Source: JAWWPG01 sp033850885 (GTDB taxonomy: Bacteria > Actinomycetota > Actinomycetes > Propionibacteriales > Nocardioidaceae). From it: DNA of 64,000 nt. Both the position numbers and the translations under genes were made by a program. Of the stretch, positions 35,252 to 44,867 are shown one piece after another (positions within the stretch are counted from its first letter, which is position 1; each line of letters starts with the position of its first letter). Location of the stretch: NCBI GenBank assembly GCA_033850885.1, contig JAWWPG010000064.1, positions 133,363 to 197,362 on the forward strand, in the 5' to 3' direction. Under the pieces are notes generated by a model. That model saw nothing but the letters and a program-made list of their open reading frames with translations, ran no database searches and was not told the DNA's origin.

Positions 35252-36825
35252 CCGAACACCCCCAGACCGACGTTCCCACCGCTGACTCCGACGGCTACCT
35301 CTCCCACCGGCAGATCCTGGTCGTGATGGGCGGCCTGATGGCCGGAATGTTCCTGGCCGCCCTCGACCAGTCCATCGTCGGTACGGCGCTCCCGCGCATC
35401 ACGTCCGAGCTGGGTGGGTTGAGCAAGCTGTCCTGGGTCGTGACGGCGTACCTGCTGACGCAGACCGCCTCGACCCCCCTCTGGGGTAAGATCTCCGACC
35501 TCTACGGGCGCAAGCTGATCTTCCAGGCCGCGATCATCACGTTCCTCGCCGGCTCGCTACTGGCAGGACTGTCCCAGAGCATCGGCGAGCTGATCGCGTT
35601 CCGTGCGATCCAGGGGCTCGGCGGCGGTGGCCTGTTCGCACTGGCGCTCGCCACCATGGGTGACATCGTGCCCCCGCGAGAGCGCGGCCGCTACGGCGGC
35701 TACTTCGGTGCGGTCTTCGGCACGTCGAGCGTCCTCGGGCCGCTGCTGGGTGGCTTCTTCACCGACGGCCCGGGCTGGCGCTGGATCTTCTACATCAACA
35801 TCCCGATCGGCATCGGCGCCCTCGTCATCACGACCACAGCGTTGAAGATGAAGCACGTACGGCGCGAGCACGCCATCGACTACCTGGGCGCTGCCACCAT
35901 CGTGGCGGCCGTCAGCTCGTTCCTTCTCTACACGACCTGGGCCGGGCCCGATGTCGGTTGGGGCTCTGGGAACGGCATCGCGCTCATCGTGGCGGGCCTG
36001 CTCCTGACCGCCCTGTTCGTGTTCGTGGAGTCACGGGCGACCGAGCCGATCATCCCACTGGAGCTCTTTAGGATCTCGGTGTTCCGCACGGCCAACCTGT
36101 ACAGCTTCATCCTGGGTTTCGCCATGTTCGGCGCCATCATCTTCCTGCCGGTCTACCTTCAGGTCGTCCAGGGCTACAGCCCCACCAAGTCTGGACTTGC
36201 CTTCCTGCCCATGGTCATCGGGATCTTCTCGACCTCGATCTCCTCCGGGATCGCGATGAGCAGAACGGGGCGCTACAAGGCGTTCCCGATCGCCGGAGCC
36301 ACCACCGTCATCGTGGCGCTCTTCCTGTTGTCACGGCTGGGGGTCGACTCGCCGTACTGGCAGGCGGCCATCTTCTTCTACCTGTTCGGCGCCGGTCTCG
36401 GCTTCAGCATGCAGATCGTCGTGACGATCGTGCAGAACGCCGTCGACAGGCGTCACATGGGAACGGCCACCAGCTCGGTCGCGTTCTTCCGCTCGATGGG
36501 TGGGACGTTCGGTGCCGCCGTCTTCGGGGCGATTCTGTCCGCGCGGCTGGCGACACACGTCGCCGCCGTCCTGGGTCACGGCGCGGCGCCGGTGGGCGGC
36601 ATCAACACCAGCAACGTGCAGAAGATCCAGCACCTGCCGGATCCGATCAAGGGGCTCGTGCTCAAAGCGTTCGCCGAGTCGCTGCACGACATGTTCCTGT
36701 GGGCGATCCCGGTGGTGGTGGTAGCGCTCGCGGTCTCACTGTTCATCCGTGAGCTGCCGCTCAAGGCCCGACAGGCGCAGCAGCTCGAGGAGTCGGACCC
36801 CGAGGAGATCGCGCTCACCCACTGA
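35248..36825 (+). CDS. DHA2-type (EmrB/QacA-like) MFS efflux transporter
   Basis: 525 aa with about 14 hydrophobic segments. AALDQSIVGTALPRI in TM1, WGKISDLYGRKLIFQ (motif A) and FRAIQGLGGGGLFALALATMGDIVPPRERGR are hallmarks of the family. It exports drugs or metabolites with proton influx. It is translationally coupled to the MarR gene. It overlaps the convergent MutL-type gene by 11 bases. Confidence 0.9.
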   Translation: MTEHPQTDVPTADSDGYLSHRQILVVMGGLMAGMFLAALDQSIVGTALPRITSELGGLSKLSWVVTAYLLTQTASTPLWGKISDLYGRKLIFQAAIITFLAGSLLAGLSQSIGELIAFRAIQGLGGGGLFALALATMGDIVPPRERGRYGGYFGAVFGTSSVLGPLLGGFFTDGPGWRWIFYINIPIGIGALVITTTALKMKHVRREHAIDYLGAATIVAAVSSFLLYTTWAGPDVGWGSGNGIALIVAGLLLTALFVFVESRATEPIIPLELFRISVFRTANLYSFILGFAMFGAIIFLPVYLQVVQGYSPTKSGLAFLPMVIGIFSTSISSGIAMSRTGRYKAFPIAGATTVIVALFLLSRLGVDSPYWQAAIFFYLFGAGLGFSMQIVVTIVQNAVDRRHMGTATSSVAFFRSMGGTFGAAVFGAILSARLATHVAAVLGHGAAPVGGINTSNVQKIQHLPDPIKGLVLKAFAESLHDMFLWAIPVVVVALAVSLFIRELPLKARQAQQLEESDPEEIALTH

Positions 36826-38209
36826 GCGACGACTCCCCCGTCGACCGGCCGTCCTGCCAGAGCCGCCCCAGCAGGCGGTAGGCCGCCTTCGGGTACTCGG
36901 CGACGAGCAGCCCGGCGGCGGCGAGCACATAGTCACGGTCGATGACCACGCGGGGGTTGCGCGGGACGAGCCAGCCGCCGTCCACGTGGTGCCCCGTCCC
37001 GGCCGCGATGACGCCGAGCGCGTCGGCTCTGGTGTTGTGCCGCAGCACCCCTCCGGAGCCGACGAGCAGGTGCACCTCCCGCAGGTCCCTCCCGGTGCGC
37101 TCCACGAGCCGACCGTCGGGCCCGAACACCACCTGCTGACGGCCGGCGTGACGGCGTACCGCGAGGACGACCGCAGCGGACGCGATGGCCAGGTCCTCCT
37201 GTGTCTGCCCGGGTGTCGACGGAACCAGGCTCCGGTCCGCACGCCTGACCTCAGCAGCGGCGGCCAGCCCATCGGGCACGTCGAGTCCCGCCTCGACGGC
37301 CGCCTCGACCGTCGGTACGGCGCTCCACCGCATCCCGAGATCACCCTCCACCGTTCGGGTGACCGGGACGGTCGCCACCACTTCCCGGCTCAGCCCGGCG
37401 TCCTCCGGGTCCACCTCGACGACCGAGTGGATGTCCGTCGTGGCGCCACCCACGTCGACAACGACCACGTCCCCGGCGCCCGGGTGGTCCGCGCCGAGAC
37501 CCCGGGCGAGCAGCTCCACGGCTGTGAGCACCAGGTCGGGCGTCGCTCCCTGCACCATCGAGGTGAAGTCGCCGCTCTTCGAAAGGTGCTTACCCCCGAT
37601 CACATGCGCCAGGAACATCTGGCGGATCGCCGACCGCGCCCCTTCCGGGCGCAGCACACCGATCTGCGGAACCACGTTGTCAGCAACGACGAACGGCACG
37701 TTCGCGGCATCGAACCGAGCTTCGACCGGCCCAACCGCGTCGGCGTTCCCGGCGACTACGACCGGGCCCGGCCAGCGCGCATCGGCGAGCGCCGCCGCGT
37801 TCGCCAGCAGCACCTCCGCGTTCCCGCCGTCCGTCCCTCCGACGAGCAGCAGCACATCCGGCTGACTCGCGCGAAGGGGTCCAAGGTCGACGTCGTACGA
37901 CGACACGTGGACCACCCGTCCTCCGCTCGACAGCGCGACCCGACGGCCCGCCTCCGCGGTCACCAGCTCCTCGTTGCCGACGACGGCGATTCGGAGCCCA
38001 CCGCCGGCCGAGGAGCAGGCGAGCACAGGGGCGTCCCGACCTCCCGCCAGCCCCGCCAGCCGATCGCGCAGTGCCCGCCAGCCGTCGAGCACATCCGTGT
38101 CGAGAGTGGTGCGATGGCTCCCCGTACCGAGCAGCTCTCCGGTCTCGGTGTCGACGAGCGCCGCCTTCGTGAACGTAGACCCGAAGTCGACGCAGTAGAC
38201 GAGTCCCAC
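36815..38209 (-). CDS. MutL/GlmL-type ASKHA ATPase (glutamate mutase L family)
   Basis: 464 aa from the GTG at 38209. Phosphate-binding motifs of the actin-like ATPase fold are clear: VDFGSTFTKAALVD near the N-terminus and VVDVGGATTDIHSV near residue 250. VLLLVGGTDGG and VGSGGVLRHN are characteristic of the MutL/GlmL family. Where studied, the gene lies between glutamate mutase subunit genes and is thought to reactivate the B12 enzyme. No mutase gene is present in this window, so its partner is unknown. It lies 13 bases downstream of metB and is probably in that operon. Confidence 0.85.
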   Translation of the reverse strand: MGLVYCVDFGSTFTKAALVDTETGELLGTGSHRTTLDTDVLDGWRALRDRLAGLAGGRDAPVLACSSAGGGLRIAVVGNEELVTAEAGRRVALSSGGRVVHVSSYDVDLGPLRASQPDVLLLVGGTDGGNAEVLLANAAALADARWPGPVVVAGNADAVGPVEARFDAANVPFVVADNVVPQIGVLRPEGARSAIRQMFLAHVIGGKHLSKSGDFTSMVQGATPDLVLTAVELLARGLGADHPGAGDVVVVDVGGATTDIHSVVEVDPEDAGLSREVVATVPVTRTVEGDLGMRWSAVPTVEAAVEAGLDVPDGLAAAAEVRRADRSLVPSTPGQTQEDLAIASAAVVLAVRRHAGRQQVVFGPDGRLVERTGRDLREVHLLVGSGGVLRHNTRADALGVIAAGTGHHVDGGWLVPRNPRVVIDRDYVLAAAGLLVAEYPKAAYRLLGRLWQDGRSTGESSLSG

Positions 38210-38222
38210 GGCAGGTTCGCGC

Positions 38223-39380
38223 TCAGACGGAGAGCATGACGTCGAGGTCCGCGATGAGGTCCTGGACGGACTCGATCCCGACCGACAGGCGCACCAGGTC
38301 GGGGGGTACGGCGAGCGGCGAGTCGGCAACCGACGCGTGCGTCATCGTGGCCGGCAGCTCGACGAGCGACTCGACACCGCCCAGCGACTCGGCGAGAGTG
38401 AAGATCTCGGCGCGCTCGCACACGCTGCGGGCCGCCTCCGCGCCGCCCTTGACCCGGAAGGACACCATGCCACCGAAGCGGTCCATCTGGCGCACCGCGA
38501 TCTCGTGGCCGGGGTGGTCCTTGATCCCCGGGTAGAACACCTCGACCACGGCCTCATGGGCCCGGAGGGCTTCGACCACCCGTTCCGCGTTGTCACAGTG
38601 GCGCTCCATCCGCACGGCAAGCGTCTTCAGGCCACGGAGGGTCAGGTAGGCGTCGAACGGTCCCGCGATCGCGCCGGTGGAGTTCTGGAAGGTCGCGAGC
38701 GCCGCGCCGAGCTCCTCGTTGGGCGTGACGACGGCCCCGCCCACCACGTCGCTGTGCCCTCCGACGTACTTGGTCGTCGAGTGCACGACGACGTCAGCCC
38801 CGAGCGTCAGAGGTCTTTGCAGATAAGGGGTTGCGAACGTATTGTCGACGACGAGCAGCGCGCCGTTGTCCTTCGCGATGGTGGCGAGCGCAGCGATGTC
38901 GGCGATCCCGAGCAGCGGATTGGTGGGCGTCTCGATCCAGATGACCCTGGTGCGGCCAGGCTGCAAGGCTGCGCTGATCGCCTCCAGGTCGTGCCCACCG
39001 GCTGGAGTATGGTCCAGGCCCCAAGGCTCGAAGATCTGCTTCACCAGGCGATAGGTGCCGCCATACGCGTCCGTCGGGATGATGACGTGGTCACCGCGCG
39101 AGCACACAACGCGCAGCAGGGCATCCTCCGCCGCCATGCCGGACGAGAAGGCGACCGCGCGCACCCCCTCCTCAAGGGCCGCCAGGCACTCCTCGAGCGC
39201 TCGGCGGGTCGGGTTGCTGGTGCGGGAGTACTCGTAACCGCCGCGGAGGCCACCGACGCCGTCCTGCTTGTACGTGCTGGTCGCGTAGATCGGCGTCATG
39301 ACGGCGCCGTTCTCCGCGTTGGCCGGCTGCCCGGCATGGATCGCCCGAGTCTCGAAGCCCTTGCCGGTCACGTCAACCAT
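38223..39380 (-). CDS. metB: Cystathionine gamma-synthase (or gamma-lyase)
   Basis: 385 aa. The PLP lysine is in HSTTKYVGGHSDVVGG, and YSRTSNPTRRALEECLAALE is typical of the Cys/Met metabolism PLP family. It joins O-succinyl- or O-acetylhomoserine with cysteine to give cystathionine; gamma-lyase activity cannot be excluded because the two are hard to separate by sequence. With the cystathionine beta-synthase at 55.7 kb, it supports transsulfuration. The upstream WYL regulator overlaps its start by eight bases. Confidence 0.9.
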   Translation of the reverse strand: MVDVTGKGFETRAIHAGQPANAENGAVMTPIYATSTYKQDGVGGLRGGYEYSRTSNPTRRALEECLAALEEGVRAVAFSSGMAAEDALLRVVCSRGDHVIIPTDAYGGTYRLVKQIFEPWGLDHTPAGGHDLEAISAALQPGRTRVIWIETPTNPLLGIADIAALATIAKDNGALLVVDNTFATPYLQRPLTLGADVVVHSTTKYVGGHSDVVGGAVVTPNEELGAALATFQNSTGAIAGPFDAYLTLRGLKTLAVRMERHCDNAERVVEALRAHEAVVEVFYPGIKDHPGHEIAVRQMDRFGGMVSFRVKGGAEAARSVCERAEIFTLAESLGGVESLVELPATMTHASVADSPLAVPPDLVRLSVGIESVQDLIADLDVMLSV

Positions 39381-40374
39381 GCCGTGAAGCGTAGCCGTGC
39401 GCGACTGCCAGCAGCCGCTCGGCGTGACGCCCGAAAGCGACTCGGAGCTCGTCCGGAGTCACGACCGTCATCGCGAACGGCAGGTCGCTGACCCTCCAGA
39501 CGAAGTAGTCGAGGTTGCTCGTCGAGGATCGCAGCCGGGTCTCGCGCGGACCGACGGCCTCGAGGACCCCGAGCCGGCGCGGCACGTGGTCCTGGACGTC
39601 CGACAGGGGCGCCTGCACGAGCATGGTCACGGCCCACTCCGGCCTCGCGAGCGCGAGCGACTCCTCGACGGCCGCCACCACATCGAGCCCCTGCGGTGCC
39701 GAGAACTGGCCCACCAGCACGTCCACGCGATCGATCCTGTCGATGCGGAAGGTACGACGGGCCTGCCGGAGATGGCACCACGCGTGCAGGTACCAGCCGC
39801 CGTCGAGCACCACCAGGCCATACGGGTTCACCTCGCGCACCGTGATGGCCCCGCCATGCGAACGGTGCCGGACCCGGCACCTGCGCTGGCCAACCACCGC
39901 CTCCGCGAGCGGAACAAGCAGCGCCGGGTGCGGCGCGTGGGGCCCGGGCGACTCCAGCTCCGGTGGCGCCGACACGGCGGCCCGCACCATCGTCATCCGG
40001 CTCGCCACGTGACGCGGCAGCACCCGGGCAAGCTTCTCGAGGGCCGTCGAGATCGCCGGGTCACCGCCCAGGTCCTCCGGGTCCTCGACAGCGCCTCTCT
40101 GCATGGCGGCAACGGCCAGCGTCACCGCGACGGCCTCAGCGGTGGTGAACATCAGCGGCGGCATCCGGTACCCCTGCCGGAGGCGGTAGCCGCCGTCCTT
40201 TCCGCGGATCGGCTCGATAGGGATCCCCATGTCGCGCAGGCTTGCGACGTACCGGCGCACCGTCCGCTTGTCGACGCCGATCTCCGAGGCGAGGAGCCGA
40301 GCCGAGAGCCCCGGCCGCTCCTGGAGGCGCTCGAGGACCGACAGCACCCGGCTGGTCGGGCTCGAGAGCGGCAC
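39373..40374 (-). CDS. WYL-domain transcriptional regulator
   Basis: 333 aa, GTG start behind AAGGAG. The N-terminal HTH (about 8-60, RLLASEIGVDKRTVRRYVASLRDMGI) is DeoR/HTH_11-like. The WYL region (about 140-225) contains REVNPYGLVVLDGGWYLHAWCHLR; a WYL C-terminal extension follows. Such proteins sense ligands or nucleic acid and control nearby genes. It overlaps metB and may regulate metB-mutL or the divergent isochorismatase gene 88 bases away. Confidence 0.9.
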   Translation of the reverse strand: MPLSSPTSRVLSVLERLQERPGLSARLLASEIGVDKRTVRRYVASLRDMGIPIEPIRGKDGGYRLRQGYRMPPLMFTTAEAVAVTLAVAAMQRGAVEDPEDLGGDPAISTALEKLARVLPRHVASRMTMVRAAVSAPPELESPGPHAPHPALLVPLAEAVVGQRRCRVRHRSHGGAITVREVNPYGLVVLDGGWYLHAWCHLRQARRTFRIDRIDRVDVLVGQFSAPQGLDVVAAVEESLALARPEWAVTMLVQAPLSDVQDHVPRRLGVLEAVGPRETRLRSSTSNLDYFVWRVSDLPFAMTVVTPDELRVAFGRHAERLLAVAHGYASRHG

Positions 40375-40462
40375 GGTGAACTCCTTGAGAAAGCGGACGG
40401 AAACCGTCCTGATGACCTCCTAGAGTAGCCATCACCTACCAGTCAGACAGAAAGGCGCGGTC

Positions 40463-41044
40463 ATGACCGACTCCACAGACGCTCCCCGGGCCCGCAAGAC
40501 GGCTCTTGTCGTCATCGACGTGCAGAACTCGGTGATGGCCGACACCTTCGACCCTGCGGGCGTGGTTGAGCGGATCGGCACCCTGATCCAGCAGGCCAAA
40601 GCAGAGAAGGTGCCTGTCATCTGGGTCCAGCACCAGGACGAGGAGCTCGTGCCGGGCTCGGACGGCTGGCAGATCGTCGAGGCGATCCGGCCCGGTGAGG
40701 ACGACGTCGTGGTGCCGAAGCGGTTCAACGACTCCTTCGCCGAGACCACGCTGCGGGAGACTCTGGACGGGCTCGGCGTCGGCCATCTGGTCATCACCGG
40801 AGCCGCGACCGACTGGTGCATCCGTGCCACCACGATCCGCGCGCTGGTGGAGGGCTTCGACATGACCCTCGTGGAGGACGCCCACACGACCGAGGACGCG
40901 ATCTTCGACATGACCGACGGCGAGAAGGTGCCCATCAGCGCGAAGCAGATCATCGCGCACACCAACATGTGCCTCTGTTACGTGAGCTACCCCGGGGTGA
41001 CCTCGACGATCAAGCCGCACAACGAGGTCACGTTCGCCACCTGA
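40463..41044 (+). CDS. Isochorismatase-family cysteine hydrolase
   Basis: 193 aa. The catalytic triad of the family is visible: Asp in VVIDVQN, Lys in VVPKRFNDSF and Cys in ATDWCIRATTIRAL. Members hydrolyse amides, hydroxamates or isochorismate; without carrier or siderophore genes nearby, the substrate stays open. It diverges from the WYL regulator and is followed 22 bases later by the YdeI-type gene. Confidence 0.88.
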   Translation: MTDSTDAPRARKTALVVIDVQNSVMADTFDPAGVVERIGTLIQQAKAEKVPVIWVQHQDEELVPGSDGWQIVEAIRPGEDDVVVPKRFNDSFAETTLRETLDGLGVGHLVITGAATDWCIRATTIRALVEGFDMTLVEDAHTTEDAIFDMTDGEKVPISAKQIIAHTNMCLCYVSYPGVTSTIKPHNEVTFAT

Positions 41045-41066
41045 CGTCCTGCGCCAGAATTGAGCC

Positions 41067-41645
41067 GTGACGCCGACGAACGACCTTCCCGTCATCCCGT
41101 TCGGTTCTCTCGCTGAGTGGGAGAGCTGGCTCGAGGCCAACCACGCCGGGTCCCCCGGCCTGTGGCTGCAGATCGCCAAGAAGGCATCCGGCATCCCCAC
41201 CGTGACGTACGGCGAAGCCCTCGACGTAGCGCTTTGCTATGGCTGGATCGACGGGCAGAAGAGGTCGCTCGACGAGAGCTACTTCCTGCAGCGCTTCACG
41301 CCACGCCGGTCACGGAGCAAGTGGTCGAAGACCAACGTCGACAAGGTGGCCGAGCTGGTCCGCGCCGACCGGATGCGCCCGGCCGGCCTGGCGCAGGTTG
41401 AGGCGGCCAAGGCCGACGGCCGTTGGGAGGCGGCGTACGGCGGGTCCGCGACCATCACCGTCCCGGCCGACCTGCAGGCGGCGCTCGACGCCGACCCGGC
41501 GGCGAAGGAGTTCTTCGCGACGATCAGCCGCGGCAACCGGTACGCCGTGCTCTACCGCGTGCACGACGCCAAGCGACCCGATACCCGGGCCAAGCGCATC
41601 GCGATGTGCGTCCAGATGCTTGCCGAGGGCAGAACGTTCCACTGA
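41067..41645 (+). CDS. YdeI/OmpD-associated family protein
   Basis: 192 aa, GTG start. Conserved family segments are WLWLQIAKK-like LWLQIAKKASG, VTYGEALDVALCYGWIDGQKRSLDE and FTPRRSRSKWSKTNV. YdeI-type proteins are common bacterial proteins with a DUF1801/YdeI-like core and no agreed biochemical role; Bacillus YdeI has been linked to resistance to antimicrobial peptides. It probably shares a transcript with the isochorismatase-family gene. Confidence 0.82.
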   Translation: MTPTNDLPVIPFGSLAEWESWLEANHAGSPGLWLQIAKKASGIPTVTYGEALDVALCYGWIDGQKRSLDESYFLQRFTPRRSRSKWSKTNVDKVAELVRADRMRPAGLAQVEAAKADGRWEAAYGGSATITVPADLQAALDADPAAKEFFATISRGNRYAVLYRVHDAKRPDTRAKRIAMCVQMLAEGRTFH

Positions 41646-41656
41646 GACAGCCCGTG

Positions 41657-42598
41657 TCACGACGTCCGGGACAGCACGGCCGCTGTGCGGTCGAGCACCC
41701 TTCTGACGACCCGGACCGGAGCCGGGTCGCGTTGGCCATAGGAGGTCTCCGGCGGGTCTAACGACTCGAAGAGGTTCCCGTCGGTCTGCACGGCCGGCTT
41801 CGGGTCAAGTCCGAAGGTACCCATTATCGGCGTGACCAGGCGGTCGAAGAGGGCGGGCATGAATCGGAAACCCAGGACTGTCAACGGGTTGGCGAGTCCA
41901 ACTGAGACCTCCCGCCGCGGTCGGTCCAGCACGTTCACGACAGCCCTGGCCGCCTTCTCGGCCGTGTCGACCGGTGGCGGAGGCTGCCCTCGACGTCCCG
42001 AGACGCTCGCCGCCCATCCGTAGATGGGCGTGTCGACACTGCCGGGGGTCACCAGGCTGACCTCCACACCTGGAGTCTGACGGGCCTCGATCTGCATGGT
42101 CCGGACCAACGCGTGGACGGCCCATTTGCTGGTGGCGTACGGCGACATCTGCGGCGCCACGATCTTGCCGAGCAGAGAGCCGATGAAGACCGCGTGCCCT
42201 CCGCCTTGGCTCTCGAACCGACGCAGCGCAACCCGGCCCACGTTCGCCGTACCCGTGAGGTTCGTGTCCATGACTCGCTGAAGGATGTCGGCCGGGATGT
42301 CGACGAACCTGCCGTAGGCCGCGACACCCGCCGAGTGGACGACCGCGTCCACCCGCCCGAACGTCGCGACGGCATCGTCGAACGTCGCCTGGATCACCCG
42401 CTCGTCCGCCACGCCACCGGGTCGCACGGACGCGGAGGCCGCCCCGCGGCGCAAGCACTCGGCCGCCACCTCCTCAAGCCTCGCCCTGCCGCGCGCCATC
42501 AGCAGCAGGTGGTGTCCCTGCCGCGCCAAGATGAGTGCGGTCGCCCGGCCGATGCCGCTGGACGCTCCGGTCACCGGCACCACGCGCGGTTGCGCCAT
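41657..42598 (-). CDS. Short-chain dehydrogenase/reductase
   Basis: 313 aa. The cofactor motif TGASSGIGRATA sits at the N-terminus and the catalytic Ser and YxxxK appear in FIGSLLGK...SPYATSKWAVH. A C-terminal extension of about 50 residues goes beyond the classical SDR length. The start overlaps the upstream zinc dehydrogenase stop by one base, so the two are one operon. Substrate unknown. Confidence 0.88.
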   Translation of the reverse strand: MAQPRVVPVTGASSGIGRATALILARQGHHLLLMARGRARLEEVAAECLRRGAASASVRPGGVADERVIQATFDDAVATFGRVDAVVHSAGVAAYGRFVDIPADILQRVMDTNLTGTANVGRVALRRFESQGGGHAVFIGSLLGKIVAPQMSPYATSKWAVHALVRTMQIEARQTPGVEVSLVTPGSVDTPIYGWAASVSGRRGQPPPPVDTAEKAARAVVNVLDRPRREVSVGLANPLTVLGFRFMPALFDRLVTPIMGTFGLDPKPAVQTDGNLFESLDPPETSYGQRDPAPVRVVRRVLDRTAAVLSRTS

Positions 42599-43773
42599 TA
42601 TGGTCGGAATACCACCTTGACCGCGCCGTCCGTCTTCTTCTGGAACATCTCGTAGGCCTGCGGTGCCTCATGGAGCGGCACGTGATGGGTCGCGAAGCTT
42701 TCAACGCCCAACGGGTCCTCGTCGTCGAGAAGCGGAAGGATGTCGTCGACCCAGCGACGGACGTTGGCCTGTCCCATGCGAACTGTTATCTGCTTGTCGA
42801 ACAGTGTCATCATGGGAAGCGGGTCGGTCTGCCCGCCGTACACACCCGATAGCGAGATGGTGCCGCCGCGACGGACCGCGTCGATGGCTGAGTAGAAAGC
42901 CGAGAGTCGGTCGACGCCGGTTCGCCGCATCGCGGACTGGGCGAGCTTCTTGGGTAGCAGACCCACCAGATCCTGGGCGATCTTGGGCACCGGCGACCCG
43001 TGCGCCTCCATGCCGACCGCGTCGATGACCCCGTCTGCGCCACGCCCGTTGGTCAGGGCACGGACGGCGTCGCCGACCTCGAACTCGCGCCCATCGATGG
43101 TCTCGACGCCGTTGGCGGCGCTCCGTTTCAGACGTTCGGGGACGATGTCGACACCGAGCACGCGGCAGCCCCGGTGCATGGCGATCCTGGTGGACATGTC
43201 GCCGATCGGCCCCAAACCGAGTACAAGCAACGTGTCGCCTGGCCCGACGTCGGCGTACTGAACCGCCTGCCAGGCGGTGGGCAGGACGTCGGAGAGGAAG
43301 AGGAAGCGGTCGTCCGACGGCCCCTCCGGAATCTTGACGGGCCCGAACTGAGCCTGGGGGACGCGCAGATACTCGGCCTGACCGCCAGGGACAGCCCCGT
43401 ACAGCTTCGTGTACCCGAAGAGCCGGGCGCCCATTCCTTCTTCGCGGACCTGGGTGGTCTCGCACTGGGTGGGGAGGTTTCGCTCACACATCCAGCACGA
43501 GCCACAGGCGATCTGGAACGGCACCACGACCCGGTCTCCCGGGGAGAGGTTGGGCACCTCGAAGCCCACTGCCTCGACGACGCCCATCGGCTCGTGACCG
43601 AGGATGTCTCCGGCGTTCATGAACGGAGCAAGAACCTCGTACAGGTGCAGGTCCGACCCGCACAGGCCGGTACTGGTCACCTTGATGATGGCGTCGGTTG
43701 GCTGCTCGATCCTGGGATCCGGTACCTCCTCGACCCGTACGTCTCGCTTGCCCTGCCAGGTAACCGCTTTCAT
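42598..43773 (-). CDS. Zinc-dependent alcohol/formaldehyde dehydrogenase-like enzyme
   Basis: 391 aa. The catalytic zinc site GLCGSDLHLYE and GHEPMGVVEAVG are followed by the structural zinc cysteines in CGSCWMCERNLPTQC. The cofactor motif is LVLGLGPIGDMSTRIA. The layout resembles the glutathione-independent formaldehyde dehydrogenase/FdhA-like group of medium-chain dehydrogenases. It is first in a two-gene operon with the SDR, which suggests serial oxidations of one compound. Confidence 0.85.
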   Translation of the reverse strand: MKAVTWQGKRDVRVEEVPDPRIEQPTDAIIKVTSTGLCGSDLHLYEVLAPFMNAGDILGHEPMGVVEAVGFEVPNLSPGDRVVVPFQIACGSCWMCERNLPTQCETTQVREEGMGARLFGYTKLYGAVPGGQAEYLRVPQAQFGPVKIPEGPSDDRFLFLSDVLPTAWQAVQYADVGPGDTLLVLGLGPIGDMSTRIAMHRGCRVLGVDIVPERLKRSAANGVETIDGREFEVGDAVRALTNGRGADGVIDAVGMEAHGSPVPKIAQDLVGLLPKKLAQSAMRRTGVDRLSAFYSAIDAVRRGGTISLSGVYGGQTDPLPMMTLFDKQITVRMGQANVRRWVDDILPLLDDEDPLGVESFATHHVPLHEAPQAYEMFQKKTDGAVKVVFRP

Positions 43774-43881
43774 CTATCCAGCCTTTCGCGAGCCTCGAGT
43801 GTGTGCGCAGGCCGCAGATACCCCACGGTCGCACGCACTAAACGCGTCTCACGGTGTGCCGGACGGCTCGTCGAGGAGATC

Positions 43882-44829
43882 TCACGCGGCCCAGGGCCCG
43901 TCGGGGACCAGGCGCCGCAGGACCGGCAGCAGGTCCGGCTCGACCGGGTCCTTCAACGTCTCGAGCTCGTACCAGCCGAGCCAGGCGTGCCCGAGGTAGG
44001 CGTCCTGCTCGGCAGCCGTCGCCTCGTCGGGCCGCGGCGTGCCAGCGGTGGACGACCGGCCCAGGAAGAAGTCCTCGTCCACGATGCTGCGAACGCCCTT
44101 GAACACCACCTCCCGCGCCACGGACGTGACCACTCCCGTCATCTGGGGTGTCGGCAGCCCGGTCTCCTCGCGCCACTCGCGCAGTACGGCGTCGTACGAG
44201 GTCTCCCCGGGCTCGATCCCCCCGCCGGGCGGCTCCCACAGCTGGTAGCCGTCCACCGGGTCACGCCAGTGCAGCAGCAGCAGCCGATCTGTCGAGTCGA
44301 GGCAGACCAGCCGCGACGCGGGGCGAGCCACCCAGGGGATGGCGGGCAGGTCACGCATGTAGTGGGCGATCGGTTCGCCGTTGTCGTCGAGCCTCCGGCG
44401 CCCGGAGGGCTCGAAGCCCTCCCGCTCGTACAGGTGCCGGGCGGCCACGTTCGCGACCTGGGTCCACAGCTGGACCCGGGCGAAACCGCGCCTGCTGGCC
44501 TGCAACATGACGGCGTGCAGGCACCGGCTGGCGAGACCCCGACCCCAGTGTCCGGGCAGCGTCGCTACCGACGAAATATGCGCGAGGCCGGGGACGTTGT
44601 GCTCACTGCGTCCGTCATCGGCACGCGCCGGCAGAGCAAGGGCCATCGACACCAGCTCCGCAGCCTCGACGACACCGACCGCGAACACGCCGGGTCGAGA
44701 CAGCTGGGAGTTGGGTGCGACGACGGGCTCGAGGCCCGTCTCGCGTCGGCGTTTGTCCGTGGCGGCCTGCCACAATGAGGTGACCGCCTGTGCGTCGATA
44801 CCTGAGAGCTCTCTCACGACGCCGGGCAT
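43882..44829 (-). CDS. GNAT acetyltransferase-Nudix hydrolase fusion
   Basis: 315 aa. The N-terminal GNAT domain (about 1-155) contains ISSVATLPGHWGRGLASRCL, the acetyl-CoA loop, and ARHLYEREGFEPSG. The C-terminal Nudix domain (about 170-310) has the box GGGIEPGETSYDAVLREW REETGL, with all metal-binding Glu residues of the GX5EX7REUXEEXGU pattern. Nudix enzymes hydrolyse nucleoside diphosphate-linked compounds. The fusion suggests acetylation and hydrolysis of related substrates, but neither is known. Confidence 0.85.
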   Translation of the reverse strand: MPGVVRELSGIDAQAVTSLWQAATDKRRRETGLEPVVAPNSQLSRPGVFAVGVVEAAELVSMALALPARADDGRSEHNVPGLAHISSVATLPGHWGRGLASRCLHAVMLQASRRGFARVQLWTQVANVAARHLYEREGFEPSGRRRLDDNGEPIAHYMRDLPAIPWVARPASRLVCLDSTDRLLLLHWRDPVDGYQLWEPPGGGIEPGETSYDAVLREWREETGLPTPQMTGVVTSVAREVVFKGVRSIVDEDFFLGRSSTAGTPRPDEATAAEQDAYLGHAWLGWYELETLKDPVEPDLLPVLRRLVPDGPWAA

Positions 44830-44867
44830 GCCTCACCGTATAGCGACGACGAGGAAGAAGTGCAGCC

